This document shows positions 34,083 through 45,317 of a stretch of DNA of 64,000 nucleotides, in pieces. Below the pieces are notes generated by a model. The model saw nothing but the letters and a program-made list of their open reading frames with translations. It did not search any database and was not told where the DNA came from. Source of the stretch: Prostheceraeus crozeri (Eukaryota > Platyhelminthes > Polycladida > Euryleptidae); contig CAJQUW010012903.1 of NCBI GenBank assembly GCA_907163375.1, forward strand, positions 186,001 through 250,000, given 5' to 3'. The position numbers and the translations under genes were made by a program. How positions within the stretch are numbered: the stretch's first letter is position 1; the number at the start of each line of letters is the position of its first letter.

Positions 34083-34751
34083 ATGGAAGAAACAAAAGTG
34101 GAAGAAACCGCAAGAATATATCCTTCGTTATCATATGAAATGAATAAAGAAAAACACAAAGATAGAGTACGTTATATGAAAGATAAGGAATCTCAATTAT
34201 TATTAAGATTAGAGCATTATAAAAAATTAAGAAAGAGATGGACTAATGTTAAGAATGTAACACAAGGAATTGGCATATTCTTAACAATAAGTTTAGGCGC
34301 TCTCACTATTGTTATATCTTCTGGTGTTTTAGTAATTCCAGTAGTTGCTACTGCTTTAACAGGTACGGGTGTTTTTACAACTTCACTTGTTACAATGTTA
34401 GATAAATCTTTAATAACCAAGAAACGAAAATCATTAAAAACTAAGCATTTACATATTAAAGAAGTCTATGATAAACTACATTACTACTTTCAAAGAGTAT
34501 GTGATGATAATGTTATTACGTTAGATGAGATTGAAAAATTTGATCAAATAGCTAATGAAGTAAATCAAATATCATTTCAATTACAGTCAGAAAAAGTTGA
34601 TGATAAGAATAAACAGGATGGCAAAATTTCGAGTGATGGTAAAACTTTTACTGATGGTAAAATTTCTAATGAAGAAAATGACAAAATGTTTTTAGAAGAG
34701 CTAAAAACTTTAAGCGAAAATTTAAGCAAAACTTTATTAAACAAAACTTAA
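34083..34751 (+). CDS. Two-segment membrane protein of Polinton A
   Basis: 222 codons, still open. A charged N-terminus and a basic helical stretch (residues ~20-60) precede two adjacent hydrophobic segments (about 62-105, GIGIFLTISLGALTIVISSG and VIPVVATALTGTGVFTTSLV). A lysine-rich cytosolic-type region and an acidic, repeat-bearing tail follow. It matches the gene at 59982-60704 of Polinton B but lacks a short N-terminal segment found there. Proteins of this type recur beside Polinton capsid genes in aquatic invertebrates (from memory); a virion or membrane role is inferred. The start is preceded by TTTAAAAATG. Confidence 0.75.
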   Translation: MEETKVEETARIYPSLSYEMNKEKHKDRVRYMKDKESQLLLRLEHYKKLRKRWTNVKNVTQGIGIFLTISLGALTIVISSGVLVIPVVATALTGTGVFTTSLVTMLDKSLITKKRKSLKTKHLHIKEVYDKLHYYFQRVCDDNVITLDEIEKFDQIANEVNQISFQLQSEKVDDKNKQDGKISSDGKTFTDGKISNEENDKMFLEELKTLSENLSKTLLNKT

Positions 34752-34857
34752 AGCGAAAAGATGACAGACAACAAAGCAATAAAAAAATAATTTGTTCAGT
34801 AAAATGTTTTTGCTGTATCCCAATGTTACCACAAAATTCAAATATTATATTTTAAAA

Positions 34858-35579
34858 ATGGATAAAATTAGAGCTGATAATTTTAAAAGAATAAAACAAT
34901 TAGAAGAGTTAATAAAACAAAGAAATATTATGAAAGCAAATCATCTTCAACATAGAATGATGAAAGCTGGTATTCAATCTGATATGTTTGAAAAAATGCA
35001 GCAAACCGAGCAAGTAAAATCTGATTTTGAGAAAACTATGAAACCATTTAAAACTCTTGAAAAAGAACTTACAAATAATGATAAACAAATTGATATAACA
35101 GATCCAGAGCACAAAACTATATTAGATGACTATGGATTACTAGAATCAAACATTAATAAGAAATTACCAAAATCTATGCAATTTGAACATTCTATTTCAT
35201 TTCTAGATGGAAAAACAATACCTAGATTTTATCTGGGACAAAAAGAAATATTTCCACAACCTTTTCGAGGTTTAATTTTTTCACCAGATAAATCTCCTTT
35301 TAGTTTAGATAGAAATTTTGTTGATCTTTTAAGAGGAGCAGAATCTCTTAGACGTTATAAACAATTAGAAAATTTATTATCACCGGGGGTTAAAGTAGGG
35401 AAAGGTTTTAAAACAGAAAGAACTGTATTTTTACCAGATGAACCACAAGAATTACTAAATAGATAAAATATTTTAATATCTGCAATAAAAGAAGAACATA
35501 ATTCTTGTTTCAATGAAATTCATGCTATATTGAAAAGACTGTTAGAAAAGAAGATACTAAATGAAGAGGATTATTAAAG
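34858..35579 (+). pseudogene. Polinton A coiled-coil/core protein gene, broken
   Basis: Homologue of 59033-59860. The natural start is probably the ATG at 34858 after TTTTAAAAATG; an upstream in-frame ATG at 34804 also exists. The copy lacks the segment around LNNYAVEDLIKYK present in Polinton B, has a stop at 35464-35466, and has another near its end where a 28-nt double hairpin is inserted (35585-35612). The hairpin splits the last codons of the gene and is absent from B at the same place. Function unknown; residues 1-100 are strongly helical. Confidence 0.75.
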
Positions 35580-35584
35580 TATAA

Positions 35585-35612
35585 CGAACTGAATGTTCTA
35601 GAGCTTCGCCCG
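35585..35612 (+). repeat. 28-nt double-hairpin repeat (filled site in coding sequence)
   Basis: CGAACTGAATGTTCTAGAGC continuing CTTCGCCCG. It interrupts the 3' end of the coiled-coil gene of Polinton A between AAAGTATAA and GTAGCTGAAATATG. Polinton B at 59040-59062 has the same flanks without it. Confidence 0.8.
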
Positions 35613-35677
35613 TAGCTGAAATATGTTGTTTTTAATTTTTTTTATAAAAGACATTTATTCAAAATTTAAACTAAAAA

Positions 35678-36466
35678 ATGTGTTCAGCAGATTTAGACAA
35701 AATTAATAATCATTTAGAAAATTTGACAGAGATTTTGGGTTCATCAAAATTTAGTACGACGTTAAAAATTATAACAACTACTTCATCACACACTTGTAAT
35801 TTAGAACCCATTCTACATTTGGAGCAAAATAAAAATTATCAAATTGCATTGACTAGTTTCTCCACATTTAACACTATTCAAAATGTTATAAAAGATGTGA
35901 ATGATCAATTTAGATATTCTACTGATAAAGGCAAAACATGGAAAATACTAACTTTTCTTCCTGGTTCTTACGAAGTTGAATCAATATCAAATGAAATTAA
36001 GAGACATTTAGGTATACCATTGAAAGATAAGAAACAATTACATTTTGCAGTTGAACCGGCAGTTAATAAATTTTCTCTTACTTTAGACGAAAATCATCAA
36101 GTTGATTTTAATCATGATAGATCATTGTCAAAGCTATTAGGATTTAATAAACAAACCTATAGTCAAGGTTATCATTTAGGTGAGAAGATTCCAAAAATAA
36201 CTGAAATAAATACAATTGATGTACATTGTGACATTATTGAAGGAGGATGTATAAATGGTAAATTGTCAAATTTAATATTCAGTTTTCCAGCTTTTACTGT
36301 ACCCATTGGTTATAGATTAAATGTAATTCCACAAACATTAATACATTTTCCTATTACAAGAAAAACTATTAACAACATTAACATTAGAATCACTGATGAG
36401 AAAGGACAAGAAATAAATTTTGGAGGTGAAGAGATTATGATAGATCTTTTGGTTCGAGAGGTATAA
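35678..36466 (+). CDS. Minor capsid (penton-like) protein of Polinton A
   Basis: 262 codons, open, with only about eight substitutions against the Polinton B copy by my count. Features fit the single-jelly-roll minor capsid protein of Polintons/adintoviruses: beta-rich sequence, an aromatic YRLNVIPQTL segment and a C-terminal 'RITDEKGQEINFGGEEIMIDLLVR' type strand pair typical of this family. It would form pentons at capsid vertices. The start follows AACTAAAAAATG. A hairpin-forming GAGGTATAAACTCC overlaps the stop codon. Confidence 0.82.
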   Translation: MCSADLDKINNHLENLTEILGSSKFSTTLKIITTTSSHTCNLEPILHLEQNKNYQIALTSFSTFNTIQNVIKDVNDQFRYSTDKGKTWKILTFLPGSYEVESISNEIKRHLGIPLKDKKQLHFAVEPAVNKFSLTLDENHQVDFNHDRSLSKLLGFNKQTYSQGYHLGEKIPKITEINTIDVHCDIIEGGCINGKLSNLIFSFPAFTVPIGYRLNVIPQTLIHFPITRKTINNINIRITDEKGQEINFGGEEIMIDLLVREV

Positions 36467-36557
36467 ACTCCTACGCGAAGCTATAGAAGTTTAATTTTCT
36501 TCTTCTTCTTTAGAAACAAAAAATAAAAAAATAAAAATAAAATTTTTTTATTAAAAA

Positions 36558-37325
36558 ATGAGTGAATTACCTCCATTTAATAAAAAAAAACTTAAATTTA
36601 ATCATCATCCAAATTTATCTAATAAAGTTTTGTCAGTTATTTGTGGAAGATCAGGATGTGGAAAAACGTATCTATTGTTTAAAATTTTAACGACTCCAAA
36701 TTTTTTGGATTATAACAATCTTATAATTTATACAACAACAGCAGAACAACCCGTCTATCAATTTTTAAAATATGGATTTGAAAATAATCTTAAAAAAACA
36801 GCAATTGCTTCATTATTCAAAGAATATGAAAAATCTGAAGATGAAGAAGAAATAAGTTCGTGGTGTGAAGAAGCAGCAAAAAATAATCAGTTAGTTGAAA
36901 CCAATAAAAATAAGCATATAAAGATACAATTAATAGATGATAGTGGTAATATGCAAGATCCTAGTAAACTAGATAAAACAATGAAACATTGTGTACTTTT
37001 TTATGATTGTGTTAATGACAGAAATCAGTCAGTTCAGAGAAATTATTTCACAGGAGGTAGACATAATAACTGTAGTGTTTTTTATTTAACACAAAGTATG
37101 TATTCATTAGACGGAAGTGTTATTAGAAAGAATGCAAATATATTTATACTATTTGAAATAAATGCAAGAAACTTAAGTGATTTGTTAAGAGATTTATGCG
37201 TAAGAAATAAAGATGAATTTAAACAATAGTGTATCAATGCTTGGACAAAAGATTATGGCTTCATTACAATTAATATTGATAAAAAAATTCATGATAGAGT
37301 TATAGAAAATATTTTCGCGGAGTGA
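36558..37325 (+). pseudogene. ATP: Polinton A packaging ATPase, interrupted by a stop
   Basis: Homologue of 57245-58012. Walker A GRSGCGKT is intact near residues 29-36. An in-frame TAG at 37227-37229 truncates the protein by about 32 residues. The Walker B region reads FYDC where B has FDDC, so an acidic residue is lost. Family role: A32/FtsK-HerA-type genome-packaging motor. Confidence 0.85.
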
Positions 37326-37374
37326 ACGAATAATTTTTTCTTATAAATTTTTTGTTAATAAAAATAAAAAAAAT

Positions 37375-37680
37375 ATGTTGAATGCTTACAAGATAGAGCA
37401 TGTACCAGTTTTAAAAGATTATCGTCATCCTACAAATCCTGTAAATTCGAAGAAAGAAGTTAGATTTTATTATCATCATAAATACGTAGCGCTCGTTAGA
37501 GATTATAAAACAAAACATGGTATTAAGCCGTGTGTTAAAACAAAAGACTTTCCACTTTGTTTAAGAAGTTTCCGAGTATTTTTGGCGTATAATAATTTAT
37601 GGTGGTTGGTTAAGAAAGAACATTTAACAACACATGAATTAGAAACATTACATCAATTACATATTCCTGTGTATATGTAA
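37375..37680 (+). CDS. Small basic protein of Polinton A (101 aa), function unknown
   Basis: Differs from the B copy (56880-57185) at about four residues. It is rich in H, Y, K and R and has a WWLVKKEHL segment. It lies between the ATPase and polymerase genes in both elements, so it is a real gene. No family recognised; a DNA-binding or regulatory role is only a guess. A GAACC.GAGGTTC hairpin follows the stop (37684-37699). Confidence 0.7.
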   Translation: MLNAYKIEHVPVLKDYRHPTNPVNSKKEVRFYYHHKYVALVRDYKTKHGIKPCVKTKDFPLCLRSFRVFLAYNNLWWLVKKEHLTTHELETLHQLHIPVYM

Positions 37681-37729
37681 AAACGGAACCGAGGTTCTAT
37701 GTAAAAATTCATTTTTTCTTTTAAAAAAT

Positions 37730-40700
37730 ATGAATCGTGAAATGTCTCTCGGACAAACGTCTAGGATTGATGAATTAATCAAGAAACAAATTGCTGAGTT
37801 TGATGCGCAAATTAAACATAGTAAACGTAGTAAACGTATTAAAAAATAGAAAAGTACTAGGCGTAGTATTAGTCGTAATACTAAAAAACAGAAAAGTGGA
37901 ACAAAAGGAATATTAGAAACTCCTATTACTGATATCTTTTTTGATGATAGAATTAAGGATGAGCTTGGTGATGATTTATGTAATTTATTTAATCCAAATG
38001 AAATTAAATATGAAAATGTATCTTTTATTAGTGTAGTAAATGATATGCGGAAACTTTTAGCAAATGGTAAAATTATTAATTTACTTGGAAAAGTTATTAA
38101 AGATCAGGAAAATATAATTCAAAATTTCTACGTAACCTTCTATAATAAAAATTCATTTGAAATATGGTTTTCGAATCTGGATGAGAAATCCGTTGCTAAC
38201 GAATGGATTTTTACAGGTAATATTAAATATGAAGATTTTGGAATGAAGTTAGTACAAAGATCGCATAGAGGGCAGGGATTAATATGAAATATAGAATCAA
38301 AGAATATTTCGGTGAATATTGTTATATTCCTTCTGAAGATTTTTGTTTTATTAAATGTTATAATGTTTTACGAGGTTTTAATGAAGAACAAGGAGAAATG
38401 ATGAAAGAAATGTTTAATAATTTTTTATATAAAGAGAAAGCCACATCTAGAACAGGAGTAATGTCAAACTGCAAATTTTCTCAATTCAATAAATATTTTG
38501 GAGAATGTGTTCAATATTATAGTCCTGTCAATCGTCATTTAAATCCTAGAGGAATTGAAGCGTTTCATAATTATGTTTATCACAATTATTTTCAAGCAGG
38601 TTCAACAATTGGTCACTATTGTTTAATTAATAAATCTCATAAATTAAAAGCTATTAGAGAAATTGAAAATAATTTCAAACCCATATATAAAACAGTTACT
38701 GATGAAAATCTAACAACGCGCCCATAGAAAATCATAACAAAGAAAAAAATTGACTATAGTTCAACATATATTTGGGATCTCGAAACTTTTCTTGATCCTA
38801 ACTGTTCAACAGCTCATCCTATTCCTTATGCTGTAGGAGCTATTAATTTTAATAAATTTATATGTTGCTTACCGAAACAAAGATTGAAAGAATTAGAAAC
38901 ACGTTTGTTAAGTGATATGATAAAAATTAAACGATCAAAAGATGAAGATGAAATTAAAAAACTTAAAAAACAGATTAATGGGTATAATAATTTAACTGAA
39001 TTAGAATTAAATAAACTTCAAAATTGTGTGAAAATATTTACGAGAACTGAGGATGATGAATGTTCGATCGGGGGAAACCCAGAGGACGTATGTCCGATCC
39101 ATCAATTTTTTAAACTCTTGGAAAATTTAATTATTCTAGAGTAACTTTAATAACTCACAATTCATCAGGTTTAGATTCCTATTTTCCGATAAAAGCTAAT
39201 TTTAAATGATCTAAACCGCCTCTTAAAACTTCAAGAGGAATATTGACTGCTTCATTACAAAATCCTTATACAACTGAATGTGTTAGTAGATACATTCAAG
39301 AATCTTTTAGATTTAAAAACAATATGAAAAAAGATTCACCTTCAGGTAAATTAGCACTTCAAACTATTATAATGAAATGTAGTTATCAACATGTAAAAAC
39401 AAGTCTTTCTAAATGGTGTCAGAATTTTAAAATTCCTACGAATGTGTGTAAATTAAATTATGAAATTGGAGACATCACACATGAAAATTATAAAGAAAAA
39501 GAAAATGAATGGAGACCATATTTAGTTAACGATATTCTTTCTTTAGCTTTTTGTATCTACAAATATAATAATGTTATGCGAGATTTAGTTGGTGAAGATA
39601 AAACTACTAATTTAACATCCTCTGCTTTAACATTTAACGGTTGGATGAAAAGCGTACAAAATGACAATATAAATATTCATTTTCATATAGATTTATGGGC
39701 TAGAAATTATATTAGAAAATCTGTTAAAGGTGGAAGAGTTTCAGCAAATATAAGAAAATACATATCACCATTTTGTAGCATCTTGTTACCAATATTAAAA
39801 CAGTATTTACCTGGTCGCTGCGCTGGGGGGACTTTGTCCCTTGGAAGTAATTTAATAGATTTAATGAAACAGTATCGAGATTTAGGAGATAAAACTGAAA
39901 TTTGTAAGAAAATTTCAAATCAACTACTTGAACAAAAAAATGAATTTCTAATGGCTTTTGATGCAACATCTTTATATCCATCAGCTATGTATGATGAAAA
40001 TTCAGAATACCCTAAAGCTGAATCAGCTAGAAAATTTCGTCAAGAAGAAGAGCGGGAAATAGTATATAAATTTAATACTCAAACATTTAGACCTAAAACT
40101 GGAATATTCCCTGTTGTGTTTCAATATCCGAATGATATGTTTTTCCAACCAGTTCCTATAAAAGATAAAGTTAAAAATCAAAATAATAATTCTCATGTAA
40201 AAGTAATCAGGTTTAGAAATGGTATATGTTATGATGTATTAACTTCTGTAGACATACAAGAAATTGTTAGATGTGGGGGAAAAATCTTACATATTATTGA
40301 TGGTATAATTTATGAAAAAAATTATCAAGTTTCACCATTTCGAAATTATATTGAAAAACTTTTTAATTTGAGAAAAAGATATAAAACAGAAGGAAATACT
40401 GTAGGTGATGAGTTAATTAAATTATTGATGAATTCGCTATATGGGAAAACTGTGCAAAAAGATATAACCACTAAATATCATTTATGGAATGAGAATACAT
40501 TGAGAAAAATTTCACTCAAGAAGTAAAAGATTATGAAAAATTAAATGATGAACAATATTTAGCGAAAGTAGAAATGGAAGATGATGAATTTCTCAAAACT
40601 AATATTGTAAAAGATGGGAAGACGTCATTCATGCCATCACACTTAGGTTCTTTCATTCTTTGTCACTCTAGAAGAATCATGAATAACTTTATTTTAGAAA

Positions 40701-41233
40701 TTAATGGTTTCAAAGAAAAATACATTCATTATACAGATACTGATTCAATATACATTTCTAATGAGCTCTTCAATAAATTAGATGCTGCTGGATATGTTGG
40801 TGGGGAATTGTGTCATGGAAAAAATGATTATGGAAATGGTGGAATTATTTTTGCAATGTTTATTGCTCCTAAAATAAAATATTGTATTACTGTAGATGAA
40901 CAAGGGAGACTTAGTGAAAAGAAAACATTCAAAGGATATTCACAAGATAAAGTAAAAGTAGAAGACTTTCTAAAATTATATTCGGGGAAAACATTATCGA
41001 CTACAGTTAATAAACCATGGAAAAGATCTTTAGAAACTGGAATTAGTATTCCTGATAAAAATAATAATACTGAAGAAAAAAAATTTTCTGGTCAAATAAA
41101 TATTCTTAAACGTCAAGCACCTGATGAAAATGAAATTATGTTACCTTATAACGGAGAAGATATTCAAGCTGAAATATTTCAAACAATCGTCTGTGAGAGT
41201 AATTTAAGTGATGATGATGACACGTGGGAATAA
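37730..41233 (+). pseudogene. POLB: Polinton A protein-primed DNA polymerase B, multiply broken
   Basis: Matches 53294-56830 along its whole length. Breaks include an in-frame TAG at codon 40 (37847-37849), a frame change near 38275, a stop at 38725-38727, frame changes between about 39110 and 39240, a TGA near 39208 and a frame change near 40510. Catalytic motifs survive in fragments: DATSLYPSAMY (motif A), NSLYGK (motif B) and YTDTDSIY (motif C). Not functional as it stands. Confidence 0.92.
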
Positions 41234-41239
41234 TAATTT

Positions 41240-41375
41240 TTTGATTACATCTAAAAATTTATAACATCTAAAAACTTATTACATCAAAAAATTTTATAAC
41301 ATCTAAAAATTTTATAACATCTAAAAACTTATTACATCTAAAAATTTTATTACATATGAAAATATATTTATTGAA
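41240..41375. repeat. Tandem TTACATCTAAAAAYTT repeats between convergent genes (Polinton A)
   Basis: About seven copies of a 16-18 bp AT-rich unit lie between the ends of the polymerase and clamp-like genes. Polinton B has a shorter array at the same place (53205-53285). It is likely the transcription-end region of both genes. Confidence 0.7.
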
Positions 41376-41392
41376 TATTTTGGTATTTTCTA

Positions 41393-42696
41393 TTAAGTTT
41401 TATCATATAACGTTTTATCATATAACGTTTTATCAAAAGACAATTTAAATTTATTTTCACTAACTATTGATTTTTCATCATCAATTGATTCTTCATCAAT
41501 ATCATCAATTGATTCATCATCATCATCATAAATTGATTCTTCAACATCATAAATTACACTTTTTGGTATAGGATACCATTCCCTGATGGGATACCATTCT
41601 CTTATTGGGATATCTAACTCTAAATTACATTTTCTATCTGATAATAATATAATAGAGAAAAATATTGGTCTTTGATCTCTTTTGGAAAATTTAATAACAC
41701 CACCATAATCTGAATCACTGTTAGTTTTTATTAAAGATGATAAAATTCTAAATTGATTAGATGTAAATCCTAATTTAAATTTTGTAGACCCGACACATAG
41801 TTGTCAAACAGTATCTTCAACTATTCCATCATTATTATTTTCAATTGTAAGAAAATGAAATTTAGATAAATTTTTATAATTACATATATTTTTATAATCT
41901 TTTTTACCATTTACACCATTTTCAGCTGTTTCAGAATCATCATTTATAATATCAGATTCTTCAATATGATTCAGAGGATTATTATGACTATGATTATGGT
42001 CATTGTTAATAGTATAAGGTGTAGTCCACATATAAATTTTCTCTTGTTGAGCTAAACCATTTATATAAGATTTTAACAAATTAATATTTAAATTTGAATA
42101 TAATCCTATATAAGTATCATCACCATATCTTTGCGGCATTTCTAATGTTTCTTGTTTATAAATTGTATCTCTATAATATACTTGACATAATAATTCTTCG
42201 TTATGTTTTTTACTCTCTATATGAATATTATATTGGTTTTCTTCATCAACAAATAGTCTAATTTTTTCCATTGAGAAAGATTTTAATTTTTCAACTAATT
42301 CTTTAATATTGATATAATTAATAATTTTAGTTTCTATCCAATCAGTATTACTAATCGGCAACACTGCTCTAATAAAACCGAAAACATTATTATGACCTAT
42401 TATAACCATATTTTCTTTATTCAATTCTACATAAGCCACATCATTATATTTACTTACTATATCCATAAATTTAATAAATGGATCACCAGGAAATAAACAA
42501 TAGTTAGGTTCTATAGAAGGTAAACCTTTTGTTTGTTCCCTAAATATTTCTGCTTGTAATTCGAATAAAATATTAACATCTATACATGGATTATTATTAT
42601 TATCAAAACATTTATTTTCAAATCCTGTTGATCTCGTCGAATAAGAAGAACAGGATGATGCGGGCGAATATAATTTTTTAAATTTGCTTTATCCAT
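41393..42696 (-). pseudogene. Polinton A clamp-like gene, broken
   Basis: Homologue of 51872-53155. An early length change in a poly-A tract shifts the frame, and a stop lies near 41804. The middle remains open at 41804-42466. It lacks the 28-nt double hairpin present in the B copy (52586-52613) and so serves as the empty site. The C-terminal acidic Asp/Glu-rich region (41460-41560) is retained. Confidence 0.8.
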
Positions 42697-42772
42697 TTTT
42701 TTATTTTTATTAGAAAAAATTTTATTTTTTTATTTTTATAAGAAAACATTTTACTTTTTTATTGTTTTAAAA

Positions 42773-43232
42773 ATGATGTTACCAAATGTTGGTGGAGGTG
42801 TATATATCCCGAATAATCGTGAATTAGAAATAGAGATAGAAAATTATATCATGAAAACTGGAGACGTTTTTTCTGGTCCATTGCATCTTTCTATTATTCC
42901 GCAACAAAATACAGAGTTAACAAATAAACAATATGTTGATGCACAAATCAATGACTTAAAAGAGAAATATATAAACGATGTTTTGGTTCCACTGATGAAT
43001 GAATTAAAGTTGCTTAAACTTAATGACAAATCATTAAACGAAAAATTATTAAAACTTGATAAAAAGGATAGAGAGCTTGAAGCAGATATAGCAAAACATT
43101 TTAAAAAGATTTCTGAACAATCAAAAATTTTAATATTACTTTCTATAAAGTTAAAATCTGCAGTCATTAAAAATAAACATCAGATAAAAATGTTAAAAGA
43201 ACAATTAGAAGATGAAATAGAAAAACTACCTG
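42773..43232 (+). pseudogene. Polinton A fibre-like gene, 5' part (split by Polinton B)
   Basis: It begins MMLPNVGGGVYIPNN and contains MKTGDVFSGPLHL and TNKQYVDAQI, then coiled coil. The gene is interrupted after TACCTG (43227-43232), the target duplicated by Polinton B, and its remainder is at 61233-61665. Homologue of 50878-51765. Confidence 0.92.
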
Positions 43233-43470
43233 AGTAGTTTATAGTGTGACATCCGGCGCGACGCTTCGCTTCGCTTTGCTTCGCTTCGCTTGCGCCGGAT
43301 GTCACACTTTTGCGGGTTTTTTCAAAAAAATCAAAATTTCAAAAAATTTCAAAAATTTAGGTAGACTTCAAATTTCACGTGGCTGAAGGCCGAAGGGCGA
43401 AAATTTAAGCGTTTTTAAAAATACCCAATTTTTCAAATTTTTCAAAATCTCAAAATTTGAGAATTACAAT

Positions 43471-43498
43471 CGGGCGAAGGCCTAGAACCTTCGGTTCG
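43471..43498 (-). repeat. 28-nt double-hairpin repeat in left TIR
   Basis: Minus-strand reading CGAACCGAAGGTTCTAGGCC continuing TTCGCCCG. It has two small stems: GAACC/GGTTC and GGGCGAAGGCC-type. Present at the mirror position in the right TIR (60967-60994). Confidence 0.8.
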
Positions 43499-43675
43499 AT
43501 TTTCACCCTCGCTTAAATCATGACCGTTCCAGGACACCGAAAAAATCATAAAAGTTGAAAATCTCAAATTTGAGAATTACAATTTTTACCTTGAAAATCA
43601 TGACCGTTCCAGGTCATGTAAAACCGGACACCGAAAATCATAAAAGTTAAGAATCTCAAATTTGAGAATTACAAT

Positions 43676-43710
43676 CGGGCGAAGCGCGAAGCCCTAGAAC
43701 CTTCGGTTCG
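43676..43710 (-). repeat. 35-nt double-hairpin variant in left TIR
   Basis: Same consensus as the 28-nt repeats but with an internal GAAGCGC expansion. Absent from the right TIR at the corresponding place. Confidence 0.75.
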
Positions 43711-43828
43711 ATTTTCACCCCCCGCCAAAATCATGACCGTTCCAGGACACTGAAAATTAGTATTTTTAAAAACGTCTTTTAAATCCATTTTTCAGGTTTT
43801 TAAAATATATCATGTGACTAAAAATATT

Positions 43829-43883
43829 TGAAGGAATTGACATATTCTTAACAATAAGTTTAGGTACTTTTGCAATTGTCATT
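43829..43883 (+). pseudogene. Fragment of the membrane-protein gene beside the left TIR
   Basis: AAGGAATTGACATATTCTTA and the following ACAATAAGTTTAGG match the part of the membrane-protein gene that encodes GIGIFLTISLG (around 34262-34305 in Polinton A). In Polinton B the intact gene sits next to the opposite TIR. The fragment suggests the left end was once copied from the right end. Confidence 0.65.
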
Positions 43884-44278
43884 CAATTGTAGAGAACATC
43901 TGCTTCCCGCATTTAAGAATAAAATGCATTTCAGTGTAAGGAGCTTTGTCCTCCAACTCAAACATTTGAAAGGAAACAATGTATGAAAGAACAAACAGCT
44001 GCTACTACTCTGTGAAACAATGACATTTTAATTGTACGTTAGGCGAGTTGTTTTAAATTCTTGTTAGTGCGTCAGCACATCCGTATGACGTTAAGATATC
44101 TGCCAGCTGTACTGTTTTCATTTATCTCTCTCGTCTGTCATTGTATCGTGTGCTCAGATTGTTGTGTTATTATTTCAATCAACACTTATCATCTGCTTGC
44201 TCTCATCGTTCCGCTATCTTTAATTACGTTATTCTTATATTTTGAACATAGTGATTTGTACTAATTTATCCGTCAATC
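43884..44278 (+). promoter_or_regulatory. Upstream region of the cargo gene (no gene; presumed promoter)
   Basis: About 395 bp of less AT-rich sequence precedes the ATG at 44279. A short 67-codon frame (44061-44264) encodes a hydrophobic peptide with no similarity I recognise. The A-rich leader found before all core genes is absent here (context CCGTCAATCATGAG). A promoter role is inferred from position only. Confidence 0.35.
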
Positions 44279-44947
44279 ATGAGTCAAGCAGTCGTTGAAC
44301 AACAAGCCAACATAGCAACGGTTCTTCCAGAGTTCTTCAAAAATATTGCGGATTTGTTCATTCCATCGGAGAAACATTCTGAATACTTTTCGTATATAGA
44401 CCAGCAAGTGAAGAAAGCGCCTCTACTCTTCAATCCTGACGCTATACGTTCTGCTCGAAAAGCATACAAAGAGCAACATAAAATCGCAGCCAGAGCAAAG
44501 AAGGAAGCAGCACTTCCCTTCAGAATCGAAACATTTACAAAACAGTTGAAGGAAAGTGTTGTTGAACGTCATACATTCATCGAATCAGTGGAATATTTTA
44601 CAGAACCGGCGGGGGACATATCAACGACAGTGAATTCTTTGAAACAACACTTGAAATACGAAAAACAAAGCCATCTTTTGAGTGTCACATGTAAAATTTT
44701 TATTGGAAAACACGCAAATCATATATTATCCTTGTGTGAGAATAATAAAGCAGATTTCACATATCTCTTAAAACATCACAATATTAACTTTTCACGAACT
44801 GAATTGAGTTTCGCAATGAAGTTGGCAAAACTGGCAGATAAATATCAGACTCTTTGTAGAGTCTCGCTTCCTATACGACTGTTAAAAACTAATCTTTCAA
44901 TCTTGGAGCAGTGTCTTTCACAAGATGAGGGTTTTTGGAATAATTGA
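44279..44947 (+). CDS. Cargo gene: helical protein of unknown function (222 aa)
   Basis: Begins MSQAVVEQQANIATVLPEFF and is predicted mostly alpha-helical by eye. It has no signal peptide or membrane segment and two cysteines in CKIF and LSLC contexts. Codon use is visibly richer in G and C than in the AT-rich core genes. It lies outside the core cluster, between the left TIR and the tandem repeats, and has no A-rich start leader. These facts fit a gene captured from a host or another virus. Not recognised; no homologue in the visible part of Polinton A. Confidence 0.65.
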   Translation: MSQAVVEQQANIATVLPEFFKNIADLFIPSEKHSEYFSYIDQQVKKAPLLFNPDAIRSARKAYKEQHKIAARAKKEAALPFRIETFTKQLKESVVERHTFIESVEYFTEPAGDISTTVNSLKQHLKYEKQSHLLSVTCKIFIGKHANHILSLCENNKADFTYLLKHHNINFSRTELSFAMKLAKLADKYQTLCRVSLPIRLLKTNLSILEQCLSQDEGFWNN

Positions 44948-44963
44948 TTATTCAACCCTTCTG

Positions 44964-45317
44964 TTTTAAATGCAATGTTATTTCCTCTTGCACATGTAAA
45001 TACAATAGAGTGTTTCATCCAATGAAACCTTGTCCTCGCGTGGACAGAAAACCCATTGTTTAGAAAATTTGTATCTGTCGGTTTTAAATGCAATGTTATT
45101 TCCTCTTGCACATGTAAATACAATAGAGTGTTTCATCCAATGAAACCTTGTCCTCGCGTGGACAGAAAACCCATTGTTTAGAAAATTTGTATCTGTCGGT
45201 TTTAAATGCAATGTTATTTCCTCTTGCACATGTAAATACAATAGAGTGTTTCATCCAATGAAACCTTGTCCTCGCGTGGACATAAATCTTATTGTTTAGA
45301 AAATTTGTATCTTATAT
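44964..45317 (+). repeat. Three tandem copies of a 118-bp unit
   Basis: Units start at 44964, 45082 and 45200 (TTTTAAATGCAATGTTATTTCC...). They are nearly identical; the third diverges at its end (ATAAATCTTATTG). They lie directly after the cargo gene stop. Open frames across them are repeat artefacts. Confidence 0.92.

Larger units (their letters stand above)
33650..43232 (+). mobile_element. Polinton A, left part (degraded; interrupted by Polinton B)
   Basis: It starts AGTAGTATATAGTGTG, and Polintons begin with AG. It is inserted in PLE copy 5 with CAAGAC (33644-33649) as the likely 6-bp target copy; the other end is outside the window. Gene order on the plus strand: membrane protein, coiled-coil protein, minor capsid, ATPase, small protein, polymerase B, clamp-like gene (reverse), fibre-like gene. 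The element is cut at 43232 and resumes at 61233. Stops and frame changes affect most large genes. Confidence 0.9.
43233..43819 (+). repeat. Polinton B left terminal inverted repeat
   Basis: Pairs with 60754-61232. The first ~300 bp are nearly identical. The left copy is longer inside because of extra blocks with TCATGACCGTTCCAGG and the double hairpin at 43676-43710. A 16-bp perfect stem lies at 43244-43259 and 43292-43307 around a 32-nt loop. Confidence 0.93.

Noticed and set aside
42844..43167. Serine/phenylalanine-rich frame opposite the fibre-like gene (also 51371-51694)
   Set aside because: Antisense shadow of a Lys/Asn-rich coiled-coil gene.
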